A stretch of 64,000 nucleotides of DNA, taken from assembly GCA_001414345.1 (NCBI GenBank), contig LLCB01000011.1:186001-250000 (forward strand), written 5' to 3'. How positions within the stretch are numbered: the first letter of the stretch is position 1; each line of letters begins with the position of its first letter. Made by a program: the position numbers and the translations under genes. A model generated the notes under the pieces. It saw nothing but the letters and a program-made list of their open reading frames with translations. It was not told the DNA's origin and made no database searches. Positions 34,973 through 46,300 of this stretch are shown here, piece after piece. The stretch comes from Hymenoscyphus infarciens. Its lineage: Eukaryota > Ascomycota > Leotiomycetes > Helotiales > Helotiaceae.

Positions 34973-37900
34973 ATGGCACAGCAAGCATCGAATTACCGGG
35001 TCCAATTGGCTTTCGAGACATCCATTCGTGATTTCAAGGCAAACCTCAAGGACGATGATCTGTACAAGGAGCTCTTCCAAACGATCACGATCGACGAAGT
35101 GTACGATCTCACGGACAAACTTCAAGAGGAGCAGATGAAAACCGGGAACTTGCGTCACTTGGCCAAAATCGGACCTTTTTTGGAACGACTTCGAGGCTAC
35201 GCAGGGGCGATAGAGACCTTTGTTCAAGTCAAGCCGGACATTTTGGCACTCATCTGGGGACCTATTAAATTGCTTATCCAATGGACCAGTACTTTGAAGA
35301 AGTCCATGGATCAGCTCATCAAAACTATTGGTGATATTGGTGATGTTTTGCCAGAATTTGAGGAGATCATGAAAAACTTTGGCAATAATGAACAAATCAA
35401 TGATGTCCTCGCTCTTTTTTTCCAGGATATCCTTGATATCTATGTTATTGCGCTCAAGTTTTTTAGCTTGTCTCGTAAGTCGTCATATTATGAATGTAAA
35501 TGGGGTTTATCGTCTCTGACTCGACTTAGGTTGGAGGATTGTCTTCGAAACCATGTGGCCAAAGCAGCGTGACAAAATACAGGTGGTCTTGTCGCATATT
35601 GAGCGGCATACATTCCTCTTGAGAAATGAGACACGAATGGAACACATTCGCGAGGAACATGAGGCTCGACTTAGAGCGCTTGACCATTTCGAGAAAAGTG
35701 AGAGATCCTATCGAAAGCAGGAATACAGTGCTATAAAAGAGTCCATTTCACCAAAGTTTTATGACGATAAGCTGTACAGAATACGGAATCAGATATGCGA
35801 AGGCACAGGGAAATGGTTAATGAGAGATCTCACGTTTGTGAAGTGGCTGAAAGCAACGGACGAGACGTTAAAACTCGTATGGTTGCAGGGAATACCCGGT
35901 GCGGGTACGTCCAGCTGAAGCTTGTGCAAGTTTATTTACAACTCCTAATATATATTCTTAGGGAAAACCTATCTCTCGGGTACCGTTGTTGATAAAGCTT
36001 TGGCACATGGCCGGACATTCTATGCTTTCCTCAGCTACAAACACATTAGCAGCATAACTGCCAAAACTATTTTTCACTCACTAATATTTCAACCCACGGA
36101 AGACGACGAAGAGTTGCAGGCACTGCTCACTCACAGTGCTACTAAAGAACTTAAACGAGACCTCAAAAAAACCGTCGAACTCCTAACTACGATGCTTAGC
36201 ATAGCCGGCCAAGTCTTTGTTGTGATTGATGGAGTGGACGAGATTGAAAAATTTGAGCGAAGAATATTTTTGCAGCATCTTCTTGAGTTGTCCAACAGCT
36301 GTAAGGAAACCAAATTTCTCGTAAGCTCCAGAATCGAGGACGATATCCACACCATTCTTCGAGATAAAGCGGTCGGAATCCGAATAGACACCCAAAATGC
36401 AGGGAGTATACAAGCCTTTGTTAACCGTCGAGTTGAAGAATGGCTCCAAGCAAGGAAATTCGTACCTGAAGCCCAAGCTGAGATATTGGGCTTGCTGACA
36501 CCGTTGTCTTCTAAAGCAAAGGGTAAGCAAAAATGAACCAAGGCTTCAGTCATTGTTCACTCTGTCACTCTTTTTTGTTATTTCAAATGTTCGCGGGCAA
36601 TCGTTATCTATTAGCCCGGAATATTTTGGGATAAAAGTGACGTTGTGTTCTCATTCTTGAAACACTCTCCAGAACAATTTCTCCTTGACCAATTCGCATA
36701 ATACAAAGCACTTAGAAGTCAACGCTAACCGAATAAAGGAATGTTTCTGTATGCAAAGATCGTTCTAAGCAGCATCGAACACCTTGATGATCTGGCGGAA
36801 ATTCGCGATGAACTCCAAATTCTCCCGGAGAATCTAGATCACGCGTAAGTATTGCAATTTTCTTGCAGTTCCGATTTTCCGTTAGGTATCTAACTTCATA
36901 AAGATATGCTAGAATCTTGGAACGAATCAACAATCATAAACCTACGTCTTTAAAAGAGAAGGCCCGAAAGATCTTGGGGTGGGTTGGCAGCTCTCCGACA
37001 CCTCTAACTATCCAAGAAATAGAGCAGGCTCTACTTGTCAGGGCTGACGACCCTAATGGGGACTTGAAAGTCATTGCAAGTTCAATCCTGTACAGCTATG
37101 CGGCCCTATTTTAGAGATAGTGCGACTATGTGCAACTTGTGCATTTTACGGCAAAGGAGCAAGTCGATGATCGAAGCAAGCAGCTGAGTGCTAAACTTTT
37201 GCAGATACTTTTTTAGCCCGACGATAAGTAATTACATCAGTATTTCGGATGCCACACTAAGCTTGGCAACCTGTTGCATCCAGTACCTCTGTCAAAGGCA
37301 CCATGACACGGAACTGTCTGAAGAAGAGTTACGCGAAAACTTGCTCACAGGAAAATATCGGCTACATGAATACTCTGCGACGATGTGGCTTGAGCTGACA
37401 ATGCATTACATGCGCTTCGTACCTGCAAAGACTCCGCCTAAACATTTGGTAGACCTCCTTGGAATGTTTATCGAGCGGAGAAGCAGCAACATCTTCATCG
37501 AAGATGTGGCTCCAACAAAACGAACTGGTTTACAATCTTGGCTCGAATCCAATCACCCGGAAATATCCAAAATGCTCCACAATGCGACAAATTTTGACAA
37601 GAAAATTAAAGAAGGAGAGCTTGATAAATGGAAAGGTCAGTGAACTAACCACCATATTCTAAATTCTGGTATTCGGTTAACACGAGCGAAGGGGCAACAT
37701 GGAACAATCTTGATCCCTTGACGGTAAACGCCATGAGTACTCGTATATATGAGGAGTTTGATTTACTCCTCTGCGGAAGTCAGTCCCGTCATAACGAATA
37801 CTGTCACTGTGCTCCATTCAGAAGACACTATAGCCAACGACCCTTCAAATGTAGCTTCCTAGGTTGTTTTTTTTTCAGCATGGATTCGCTTGTAGATCTG

Positions 37901-39747
37901 CGCGAAACTCGCACCGGAGGGAGCATGAGCTTCCTTGGAAATGCCACAGAGCAGACTGCTCATATTCTCAGGGGTTTCTTTCCCGAAATATAAGAGACAA
38001 ACATTCAGAGCAGTGCCATCAAAAACAACAAGGGGCAGTGGTATCCTCACAAGAACCGGACGACGACGAAATACAGCCACTATTCTTTGACCTTGTCAGA
38101 TCGGACAAGGTTAATCTAATAACGCCCTTTGCTTAGCGAAAGAAGAATTTCACATGGAGCGTGGAATCAGAAGTGTTGCATTTAGCAGCTGGATATGCTT
38201 CACCAGCCATGGTGGATCTCCTCAAACATCCATACCCAAAAAGAGATAACCACGTGTCGATCCCCCACAACTATGCTTTACCCATATCGGCAATTAAAGG
38301 CAACAATGTGGAAACTTTCAAGCATTTACTGCAGGATTTTCAAAAGTACCATCTGGTTTTACCGGATATTTTGAGAACGGGATCCAAGGAATTCCTCGCT
38401 GATTGGGAAATGTATATCGACACCGGCTGCGAGGTTCGTTGTCAAGTAAACCATAAGATGTGGGTAGGCATGTGTATTCATTACACGAGAGGGACCCTTC
38501 TTTCGACGGCTACAGATAATCCTGAAAACGAGGCCTTTATTTTGTCTTTATGGAAAAGAATTGACCTGATCAAGCTCTCGACGAACGAGCAGCTAGGAAG
38601 TGTTTTGTTGACTGTTGCAGAGAAAAGTTGCTCGATAAAGCTCGCGGTATTTCTCATAGATGCAGGAGCAGTAATAGACTTTAGACGTAGTGTGAAGTAT
38701 TTGACGCCCCTCCATTACGCTGCAACACATGATACTTCAAAGGCTGCTGAACTGGTGGAGTTACTACTCAACTCAGGTGCTGACCCAGAGGCATTTTCAC
38801 AGTCCAGTCCAGCTCGTGGCAAAAAGATCAGACGCATCAAAGACGAGAAAGGTGCAAAGGGAATTTCCAGTGTGGTCGATAGTATTTAGAATATTGTACC
38901 ACCACGATATATTGTTGGAAACCCACTTTAATACGTACTATTTATACTATTTAAATGCTACGATATCTAATAATATTATCCTTTATATTGTTAGTATTTT
39001 AATCGATATTATGATAATATTATGGTGTTGCTAAGCTATAATATTTAAGCTTTTTACCCTGGATTTTACCTCACTTCTTTTCAGCCTTTTATTTTAGCTT
39101 TATATAGTATAACGTATAATACAAAAAATATACAGCTGAATAGCTAGAATTATAGATCTATTTAAATAGAGTATTTTAAAAAAAGAATTATATAAATAGC
39201 TCTTAAATTAACCTAAATATTATAAGGTTAAAAAGGTGGCTCGTATAAGATGAAAACATGTCTAGAAATCTCTTAACACTAAGTACTAATTCGACGATAA
39301 CAACGTTAGATTACTAGCTAGAATATAATAAACTAGTGTATTGAATTCTACTAAGTTTTACCCTTTAATTATAAGTAAATATTAACTAAATCGATAAATA
39401 AAAATTATTTTAGTCTAATAAGTAAGTGATAAAAGAGTATATAGAAAAAGTATAAATAGCCTTATTTTGAGAAAAAGTGGGTTTTAGCGCTTACAAGTTA
39501 TTAAAAGATATACCGTATAATATCACGATATTACGATTATATTATAGCGTATTTAGATACGTACTACTGAGATATTATAATAATATATTAATCTAAAATA
39601 CTATAGTATTTTATCACGATAATACTATCGACTACACTAGGAATTTCAAAGTGGTTAGGTTTATCGTGGGACGAACTGGTTGAGGAGAAGAAGAAAAAAT
39701 TAATAGCGAAGAATGATGGAAAAGAAGACTTAAAAGCTGTCGTATAA
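34973..39747 (+). pseudogene. NACHT - zinc finger - ankyrin STAND (NLR-like) protein, decayed and transposon-interrupted
   Basis: Proteins of this design act as intracellular sensors in fungal allorecognition and cell-death pathways. Exons I resolve: 34973-35474, 35530-35904, 35962-36522, 36739-36844, 36913-37158, 37205-37635, then from 37692. The intron 37159-37204 is of GC-AG type. Order: N-terminal helical domain like DUF7708; NACHT NTPase with P-loop GIPGAGKT (formed across the 35905-35961 intron), Walker B VFVVIDGVDE and a sensor LVSSR; a helical region; two C2H2-like zinc-finger segments (about 37805-38035); ankyrin-like repeats (TPLHYAATH, VELLLNSGADP). Lesions: frame lost near 37087 and regained near 37122 (two stops between); one base missing in a T-run (37867-37875); stop TAG at 38134-38136; MITE at 38868-39639. 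The frame then runs in phase from 39640 to TAA at 39747. Confidence 0.85.
38868..39639 (-). mobile_element. hAT-type MITE, copy B (772 bp), inside the NLR-like gene
   Basis: The left end reads CAGTGTGGTCGATAGTATT; the right end is its complement, with the last base changed to A. Both flanks are GGAATTTC (38860-38867 and 39640-39647), a perfect 8-bp duplication. It is homologous to 13882-14633 in the opposite orientation and has no transposase. Read without the element and one copy of the duplication, the host frame is continuous, so insertion was into coding DNA of the last exon. As it stands, translation would end at a stop (38887-38889) 22 bases into the MITE. Confidence 0.94.
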
Positions 39748-39784
39748 TAAGGGAGATTTAATTTATAAGGTAGGGCGTTCTAGA

Positions 39785-40409
39785 TATACCAAAAAGTCGG
39801 AATCGACTAAATTGCAAATCGCAAATCGTAAATCGTAAATTACAAAGTCGAGCTAAAGTAGAACTTAATAATTATATTATCTAAGCCCTTTATTAAAGGG
39901 TAGGAGAGCATTTTGCTACTTCTTAGTCTCTCTCTCTCGCTGCTCTTTCCTTCTTTAGTATATTATGTAAATATAAAAGTATAGAAGAGAGAGGGAGAGA
40001 GGGCGAGGGGGCGAGCAAACATTTCAGTGGAAAGATTTTCCTAGCGTAGGTAAGGGGAGTTTAGCAAACAATCCCCTCCCCCCTCTCTCTCTCTCTCTCC
40101 CTCTCTCCCTCTCTCCCTCTCTCTCTCTCTTTCTTATTTATCTAGAAATACTAGGAAGAATGCGATATAATAGTAAGGAGACGATAGTGAGGGGGCGATA
40201 GTAAGGGGGTAATATTACTACTATACACGTAATATATATTTTATTTTCTCTCTCTATTCTCTAATTAGCTAGTTACTATAGTTAAGACTATCTAATCTAA
40301 ATATAGAGAGGGGGAATTTAAATTAAAAATTATTCTCTCTTATAGAAAGTAACATTTTACGATTTACGATTTCTTATTTGCGATTTAGTCAATCCGACTT
40401 TTTGGTGCA
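39785..40409. mobile_element. Fold-back/TIR element (about 625 bp) downstream of the NLR-like gene
   Basis: The left end has ACCAAAAAGTCGGAAT...GACTAAATTGCAAAT, and the right end is the imperfect complement (ATTTGCGATTTAGTC...CCGACTTTTTGGT). The arms extend further through AATCGTAAATCGTAAAT. The centre contains complementary purine and pyrimidine runs (GAGAGAGGGAGAGAGGG at about 39986-40004; CT-rich at 40080-40133), so most of the element could fold on itself. There is no coding capacity. A target duplication is not clear: TTCTAGA on the left and TTCAGGA on the right agree at only five of seven bases. Confidence 0.65.
40080..40133. repeat. CT-rich microsatellite
   Basis: Runs of CTCTCT and CTCCCT make a pyrimidine-only tract of about 50 bp within the fold-back element. 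It pairs in principle with the GA-rich run near 39986. Confidence 0.85.
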
Positions 40410-41574
40410 TTCAGGATGCCGTACAAGGATACTTTGAGCTGGTATGATTTATTCGCTAACTATAGAATATGCGGAGTACTTTCGAGAAAGCATGTTATCC
40501 AACGATATTTAGACTATTTGACTTCATAAAATAAAGTTTGCAATACATGAATGAAATAAATTCAATTGAAATAATTATTTTGAGGACGTCTAGAACGATT
40601 GAATTAGGCAAAGGAAGTTCAGATAGTGTGGATTTACGAATAACATACAAGAACGCTCAAACCCCATTGATTATTGCCACTTTAGTATGCATATAGGCAG
40701 AATTAGTCCTTTCCATAATTCATACCCGAATTCTGTTTGTTAAACAGTGTTTTTTTAATTCAACTTTAATTAACTAGGGTAGCCTCATTTTAACTTAGAA
40801 TGACCAGAAGGACAATTTTCAGGATAGCGCTGTCTTAAGCACGCGTTGTTTTACTAGTATTTTCAGTACCAAGTCAATCAATGAGTGCTTTTATAATGAC
40901 TTTAAAAAGTAGTGCTATTCTAGTTAGAAAAGCTACTAACTTTGTCAGCAATTATTCACTGTTTTTTTTAGGTGTATATAGCTAGGAAAAAAGTAAACAA
41001 TAGAGCTAAGTTCTTCTATAATTATGAAGTCCTTAAACCTTGAACACCATTAACACCTACGCCTACGCGATATGCTACTAAAACCCAAAAGAAGTCTAGC
41101 CACCCTCGTAACTAGTAAAGATGATACGCAGTTCAAAGAACAAAAGTGCTTAGGAGGCTCAATTCGAGCGATAAAAGCCCTAAGCACCAAAGAGCCTGAG
41201 AAGCAACCTGCTAAGTAGAAAGTAATAAGATTTATCAACAAAAGATCTTTGTGACTAAAACACTAATGAAGCGCAGGACTCATCACTTAGTAGGGAAACT
41301 AGAGTAGAAAATGGGTGCTTAAAGCAGTGCTAATTTAGTGGCAAAAAAGTTCGAAAATTGCTATTTTAGTCGTTTTTAAATTTAATTTGGTGCTATTCTA
41401 GTCAATTACCGTTATTTAAATACTTGCTAACAAATTCCAGAGAAGGTTGAGGAGAACTAGGAAATAGATATCTCACCTGTCCCAATCTTTTCAAACAAAT
41501 CTGCGACCGGATGCAAAAACTGGCTTTAACAACACTGTTGCTCATACGAGCCATCGTTCTTCAAGCTTTGGTTG
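40410..41574. other. Intergenic, no supported gene
   Basis: Moderately AT-rich. A phrase close to GTGCTATTCTAGT recurs (about 40913 and 41391), a sign of repeat remains. The stretch 41041-41240 has richer composition and may be an old coding fragment, but every frame is broken and I recognise nothing. Confidence 0.5.
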
Positions 41575-42513
41575 TCATCGAGAAAAATTTGGTAGCTCCC
41601 GAGGGCCGGTGTGTGTTGGTGCTTCATACATCGGCTCATGGTGGAGTTGAGCCGGACCAGGTGAAAATTGCGGTTGATGAGACTCGTTTAGCACGACCAT
41701 CTCGTCGTTATCATGGTGGTTATCAGCCACTTCTTCCATGGTCCTTTTACCAGCACTGATATTCTTAGCAGAACTCACAGGTGTATCTACCTCTTTGAGC
41801 GGTCTCTTCTGTTTGTCTTTCCAAAATAAGAAGCCGAGTATTCCAAGAGCCAGTGGTAAACCCACACCAAGCTCAATTTTCATTCCCAAATCTGAGCTCC
41901 TCTTGGATGCGGAACAAGAATAGGAGTTGATGACGGACGTTGCTGTGACTGTGATAGCGGCAGATGTGACAGTGATTGTGGTAGTACTGATATTTTGAGA
42001 CGTGAGGGAGGCCACAAAAGCATCGTTCCCGGGTTTGGAGCACCTGTGGACATGGACCAGAGGGCGAAAGAAGAATTGCAGCAGGAGGTGTCGCTATCGA
42101 AACCACCTTCAATGAGTCAGAACCGACTATGAACTTGTATTCTAGTGTATTTTGAGGCAGGCAAAGAGGAGATTTCATATAGCAGTATTCGGTTTCTTTA
42201 CGTCCTGGTTGGCCACATGACCATAGAGCTGTTCAAAAACCAAATGGTGTGTTTGTATTAGGGCCTAGAAGCAAAAGCATACTTCGTAATTTAAGTTGAG
42301 GATAGGGGGCTAACTAACTGTTATTACACGATGGTTGTTGTCTTGTGCAGTTTGGGGACGCCCATGTCTGGTCAGTACAACTGAGATGACCCGGAGTCAG
42401 TATTGCCATTTCTAGAGGAAGGGAAAAATAAACTCGGAGAACAGCCACCTGCCTCTGTACCTCCCGAGACAAACTCCCGACGTCGAGGATGAATCTAAAG
42501 GATCGCATCACGC
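41575..42513 (-). pseudogene. Fragments of a secreted/single-pass membrane protein (fungal surface-protein type)
   Basis: The clearest part is the frame 42015-41575: a Ser/Thr-rich stretch, one membrane segment (about IELGVGLPLALGILGFLFW), then a basic stop-transfer KDKQKRP and an acidic/His-rich tail, like many ascomycete surface proteins. Upstream pieces on the same strand fit the Cys-rich ectodomain of that family: LSCTDQTWASPNC (about 42379-42341) and LWSCGQPG...EYCYM (about 42230-42170). They lie in different frames. I find no complete set of GT-AG introns to join them, and a frame break seems needed near 42405. It may be a multi-exon gene I could not resolve, or a pseudogene. Confidence 0.4.
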
Positions 42514-43372
42514 AGAAACTGCTAAGGCTGTTTAATTACAAGGTACGTGGCTAGATTCCGTCGTCTTTCCATCCAGGTACCAGCACGTTGACACAGCAGC
42601 CTGTACAGAAACAATTAAGGAGATTAAAACAACAGAAAGAAGGAAGCGAGCCATTTTCTCGAAAGTCTATCGAGATATCAACCACAGTAGAAAGAGCACG
42701 GACTTCCATAATAAGTGACCTTTAATACAAGCGAGCTGTGGTGTTGCACCAAGGAGCAGCAGGATCCGTTTCAGGTTCATGCTATTTAAGATTCAATTGC
42801 CTCGTTACATAAAGTCGGTATAAATCTATAATTGTCTGATAGACTTTCTAGAAACAGAAGCCCTGGTTCTTTTTTTCCTTAATTCTCCGAAGCCGATTCA
42901 GAAACAATACACTGAATTAAAATTCCAATACGAGGTTCTAACAGCAGATGGTGATCTTGTGCCAAACCTTTAAAGCAAAGTAGGCACAACCCTAGATGCA
43001 ATGTAGTGTGTCAGCAATACAACATGGGAATGCCTATCAAGGGGTAGCACTCCCGCCCCCAAGGTTTTACTCCTAAGCGACACCGGGGGGTTGATGAGTT
43101 GTGAGTGTCACACAAGCCACCAAAAATCGTTGGCGGCTAGAGAAAAATGAAGAAAAAATAAGGGCGACACGGTGAAAAGTTATCAGATTTATTTGCAAAA
43201 ACCAGCCAGTTTGGATGCCATAAGCTTACCCAAGAAGATTGATTGTTCCCGCTTGCAGCCCCGTTCTAGTGTCTTAAGCCTTTCCCCAAACATGAATGAT
43301 GTCTAGCAGTGGATTGTATTCCCTCTGTTACTGTACCTGGAAGTAAGCTTATCTCTGGGCATTTATGCTTCC
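42514..43372. other. Intergenic, no supported gene
   Basis: Nothing recognisable. It contains the 3' flank of the helicase gene. Confidence 0.5.
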
Positions 43373-46300
43373 TCAGGCGATTCCTTCCATACCCAACACA
43401 TTCTGCAGGGCCTACTCGGAGATTAGCGCTGTAAATTTGAATTTGCGACCTAGATATTTACCTTCCACCGATTATTATCAACATCGCTCTGGGGAATATC
43501 GGCAGATTCTAGGGACTTGTTTATTAGTCTCAGCTTGTCTTGCTGGACCCATTGAATGTACTACTGCGTTTAGCTAACGGAAAGATTCGTTACACCACTC
43601 GATGGAAACTCACATCTTCAATCGTGTTACTAGCAATATATTTTGTTGTCACAACCTCTTGCGTTTGCCCGATTCTGTGCACACGGTCTATTGCTTGTGC
43701 TTCTGCCATCGGATTCCAATGGGGCTCAATTATATGAACATGGTTTGCGACAGTCAAGTCTACACTTTAATAGTTATCGCCGTCAGCGAAGTTTTCCTGG
43801 AAACCAAACGGGAGAAGGAGAAAATCAATCTTACCCCTCCCCTGCACTTCCAATGCTAGCGAGCATAACAGTACAGGTTTTATCTTGGTTGAACCTTTGC
43901 AAGGCGCTGTTCCGTTGCTTGAGAGTAGACTGGCCGTCTATCCTCTGGAACTGGAACCCATGCTGGGTCAGAGCCCGAGAAATAAGATCAATCATTTTGG
44001 TCCATTGACTAAAAACCACACTGCAATAAATTAGCTCTGTTAGATCATTTGGTGACTATTGGAACAACCGAAAAGAAATATTTTTAAGTACCTCTTTGTT
44101 ATCACTGGTTCCATTCCATTTTTCTCCGGGCTTTGTTCGGCTGAAAGATTTTGTATCAGGGCTCTAACTTTAGCGGAAACGCGAGTTGTCGATTCGGGTG
44201 ATATGGAGGTTCTTGGTTTAACACACGCCGCCGCACACTTGGGACACTTGGGTGCCTCTTCGAGGCTTGTACTCGTGCTTTGCTTAGAACATACATTACA
44301 GATTGAGTGACAGCACCCAAACTCCAAATTGTCATCAAAGAATGATTCGACATCTTCTATGGCGGAGTCGCATGCGTCACATAATCTGTTGCAATTTCGC
44401 ATCATTTGCCAATCCACAGATACGCTGTTGTTAGCCCGCCAAGCGTCCACCACAGATTGCGGCAACAATTCCTCTCCGTGATCGCAAATTCGCCTTAAGA
44501 AGTTTATGAGGGTAAGAATGTTGGTACCCTTGCTTTCACTTGTTTCAGAAGAGCTTCTGTCCCGTTGTGCAAGACCAGCTGCAATCTTGGCTGTTTTCTC
44601 TCTGAAAAATTGATACAAAATTTGGTCTTCTTGATGCATTTCAATGACTTGCGTCCTGTCGGTCTTAGTAGGAAGCTTGAGGGAGTCTTGGGTCGTGCTT
44701 TTTGTTCGCCGGAGACAAGTGGCTCTGATTAGATCTCCTAGTGTGTCGAAGCAGCCTGGTCGTTTTTCTTTAACTTTAGAAGTTATCCAAAAGTCAAATT
44801 GGGATTTCTCCGTCAAGAACGGGATGCGAAGAAAACTCAGTAACGCCGCGTAATCGTCAAGGGAATTGTGAATTGGGGTCCCCGTGAGACACCACCGAAA
44901 TTTTGAGTCGACGGCTAAGACTGCTTTAAATAATTGGGAAGATCTGTTGCGAATATGATGTGCTTCAACCACAATAAGTAAGTGAGAAAATGGGATGTGA
45001 GAGTTCTCACCTTCGTCAAGAACAACACGGCGCCAAGTTCCAGAGTAAAGCGGTCCCTTTGCGGTCCATTCTTGCCTCAAAGTGTCATAGGTAGTAAGTA
45101 CAATATCGGTTTCCCAGAAATCCGACTTTGATTTTCGTCGATCGGAACCGTGGTACACAGTCACGGAGAGATGGCGTGCGTGGATATGGCTACAAGAGTA
45201 CACGTTAGTTCGTATCTTGTATTTTTCAAGTCGAGCTTGGTACCTTTTGATTTGCTGCTGCCATCCATGGATTGCTAGAAAGGATAGCGGTTAGAGATAG
45301 AATGGTCTATTCAAGTGCGTACTTTTGGAACATACTGGATTTTGGTGTGACTATTAAAGTTGTTCGAGACACTCCATCGCTTGGGGAACGCTCTTGGTCG
45401 GCTAACGAGTCAAGTGATGAGCATACTAATGCGAGGAGACTCAAACTTTTCCCGAGGCCCATTTCCTTCCAGCTGTCAGTATCATTATCTTGCATGTTCT
45501 TATGGAAAACTAACATCTGCGAGTATTCCGCCGTCAACGGGCAATGGGTTACTTCGACATGCTCCTGTAACTTTATGGCGGTATCTAGTTGAAAATTGTC
45601 AGACTAGTACTCCACGGCTCAAAACTCATAGAAACTTACTGAATTTTTGATCCTGGGTTGTTCGAGAGGTTCCATAGTGTCGGAAACTGAGCGTTTTCCA
45701 CGATTCCACATTCTTTTTCGATCATCATCGCGAGGGCCGTGATTTGGTGACTACAGCACGATTAGTACATTACAATAACATACTACCGCAGAGTCATGAC
45801 TTACTCTTTCAACGAAGACTTAAGTCTTTTGCTCGGCTGTAGGTTCAATTGGATCCTCGGGCCATTTGCAGAGTTGAAAATCCCCATAAAGTGGCTCTTG
45901 TGTAATTCATCAATGACACCAGACGAGCGGACGTTTCTAGTACTTGGAGATAATGACATGTCTTCTAGTTTAGGCATTTCAGAGCCAGGACGAAGCAAGT
46001 AATGTGGATTCCAATAATCGACCTCTCTGTGGCACTCCCTAGCGAACGGCTGTTGAAGGTATAATTCGGCGTCCGCAAGCAATTTACCCACAGAACTTGC
46101 CTCGGATTTCATTCCATAGACAACGATACGAACAGAACAGTCATGAGTGGATTTAGGCGTCGACTTCTTCTTCTTTCCGGTTTTTTGCTTCCCTTGAGGT
46201 TCCGGAGAGACCATATCAGCCGTGTAATCGATCGTAAACTTCTCTTTGAGCAGGCATAATACAGTTAGGGCTAGGATACCAGCATACTTTTTGGAGTCCT

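Noticed and set aside
38107..38136. A short intron removing the TAG at 38134 in the NLR-like gene
   Set aside because: The only GT-AG pair that fits is 27 bp long, too short for a spliceosomal intron. I treat the stop as a real lesion.
39777..40417. 8-bp hAT-like target duplication around the fold-back element
   Set aside because: The flanks GTTCTAGA and ATTCAGGA agree at too few positions to claim a duplication.
41041..41241. Transposase-like fragment in the 41-kb region
   Set aside because: Composition suggests old coding DNA, but every frame is broken and I could not match a family.
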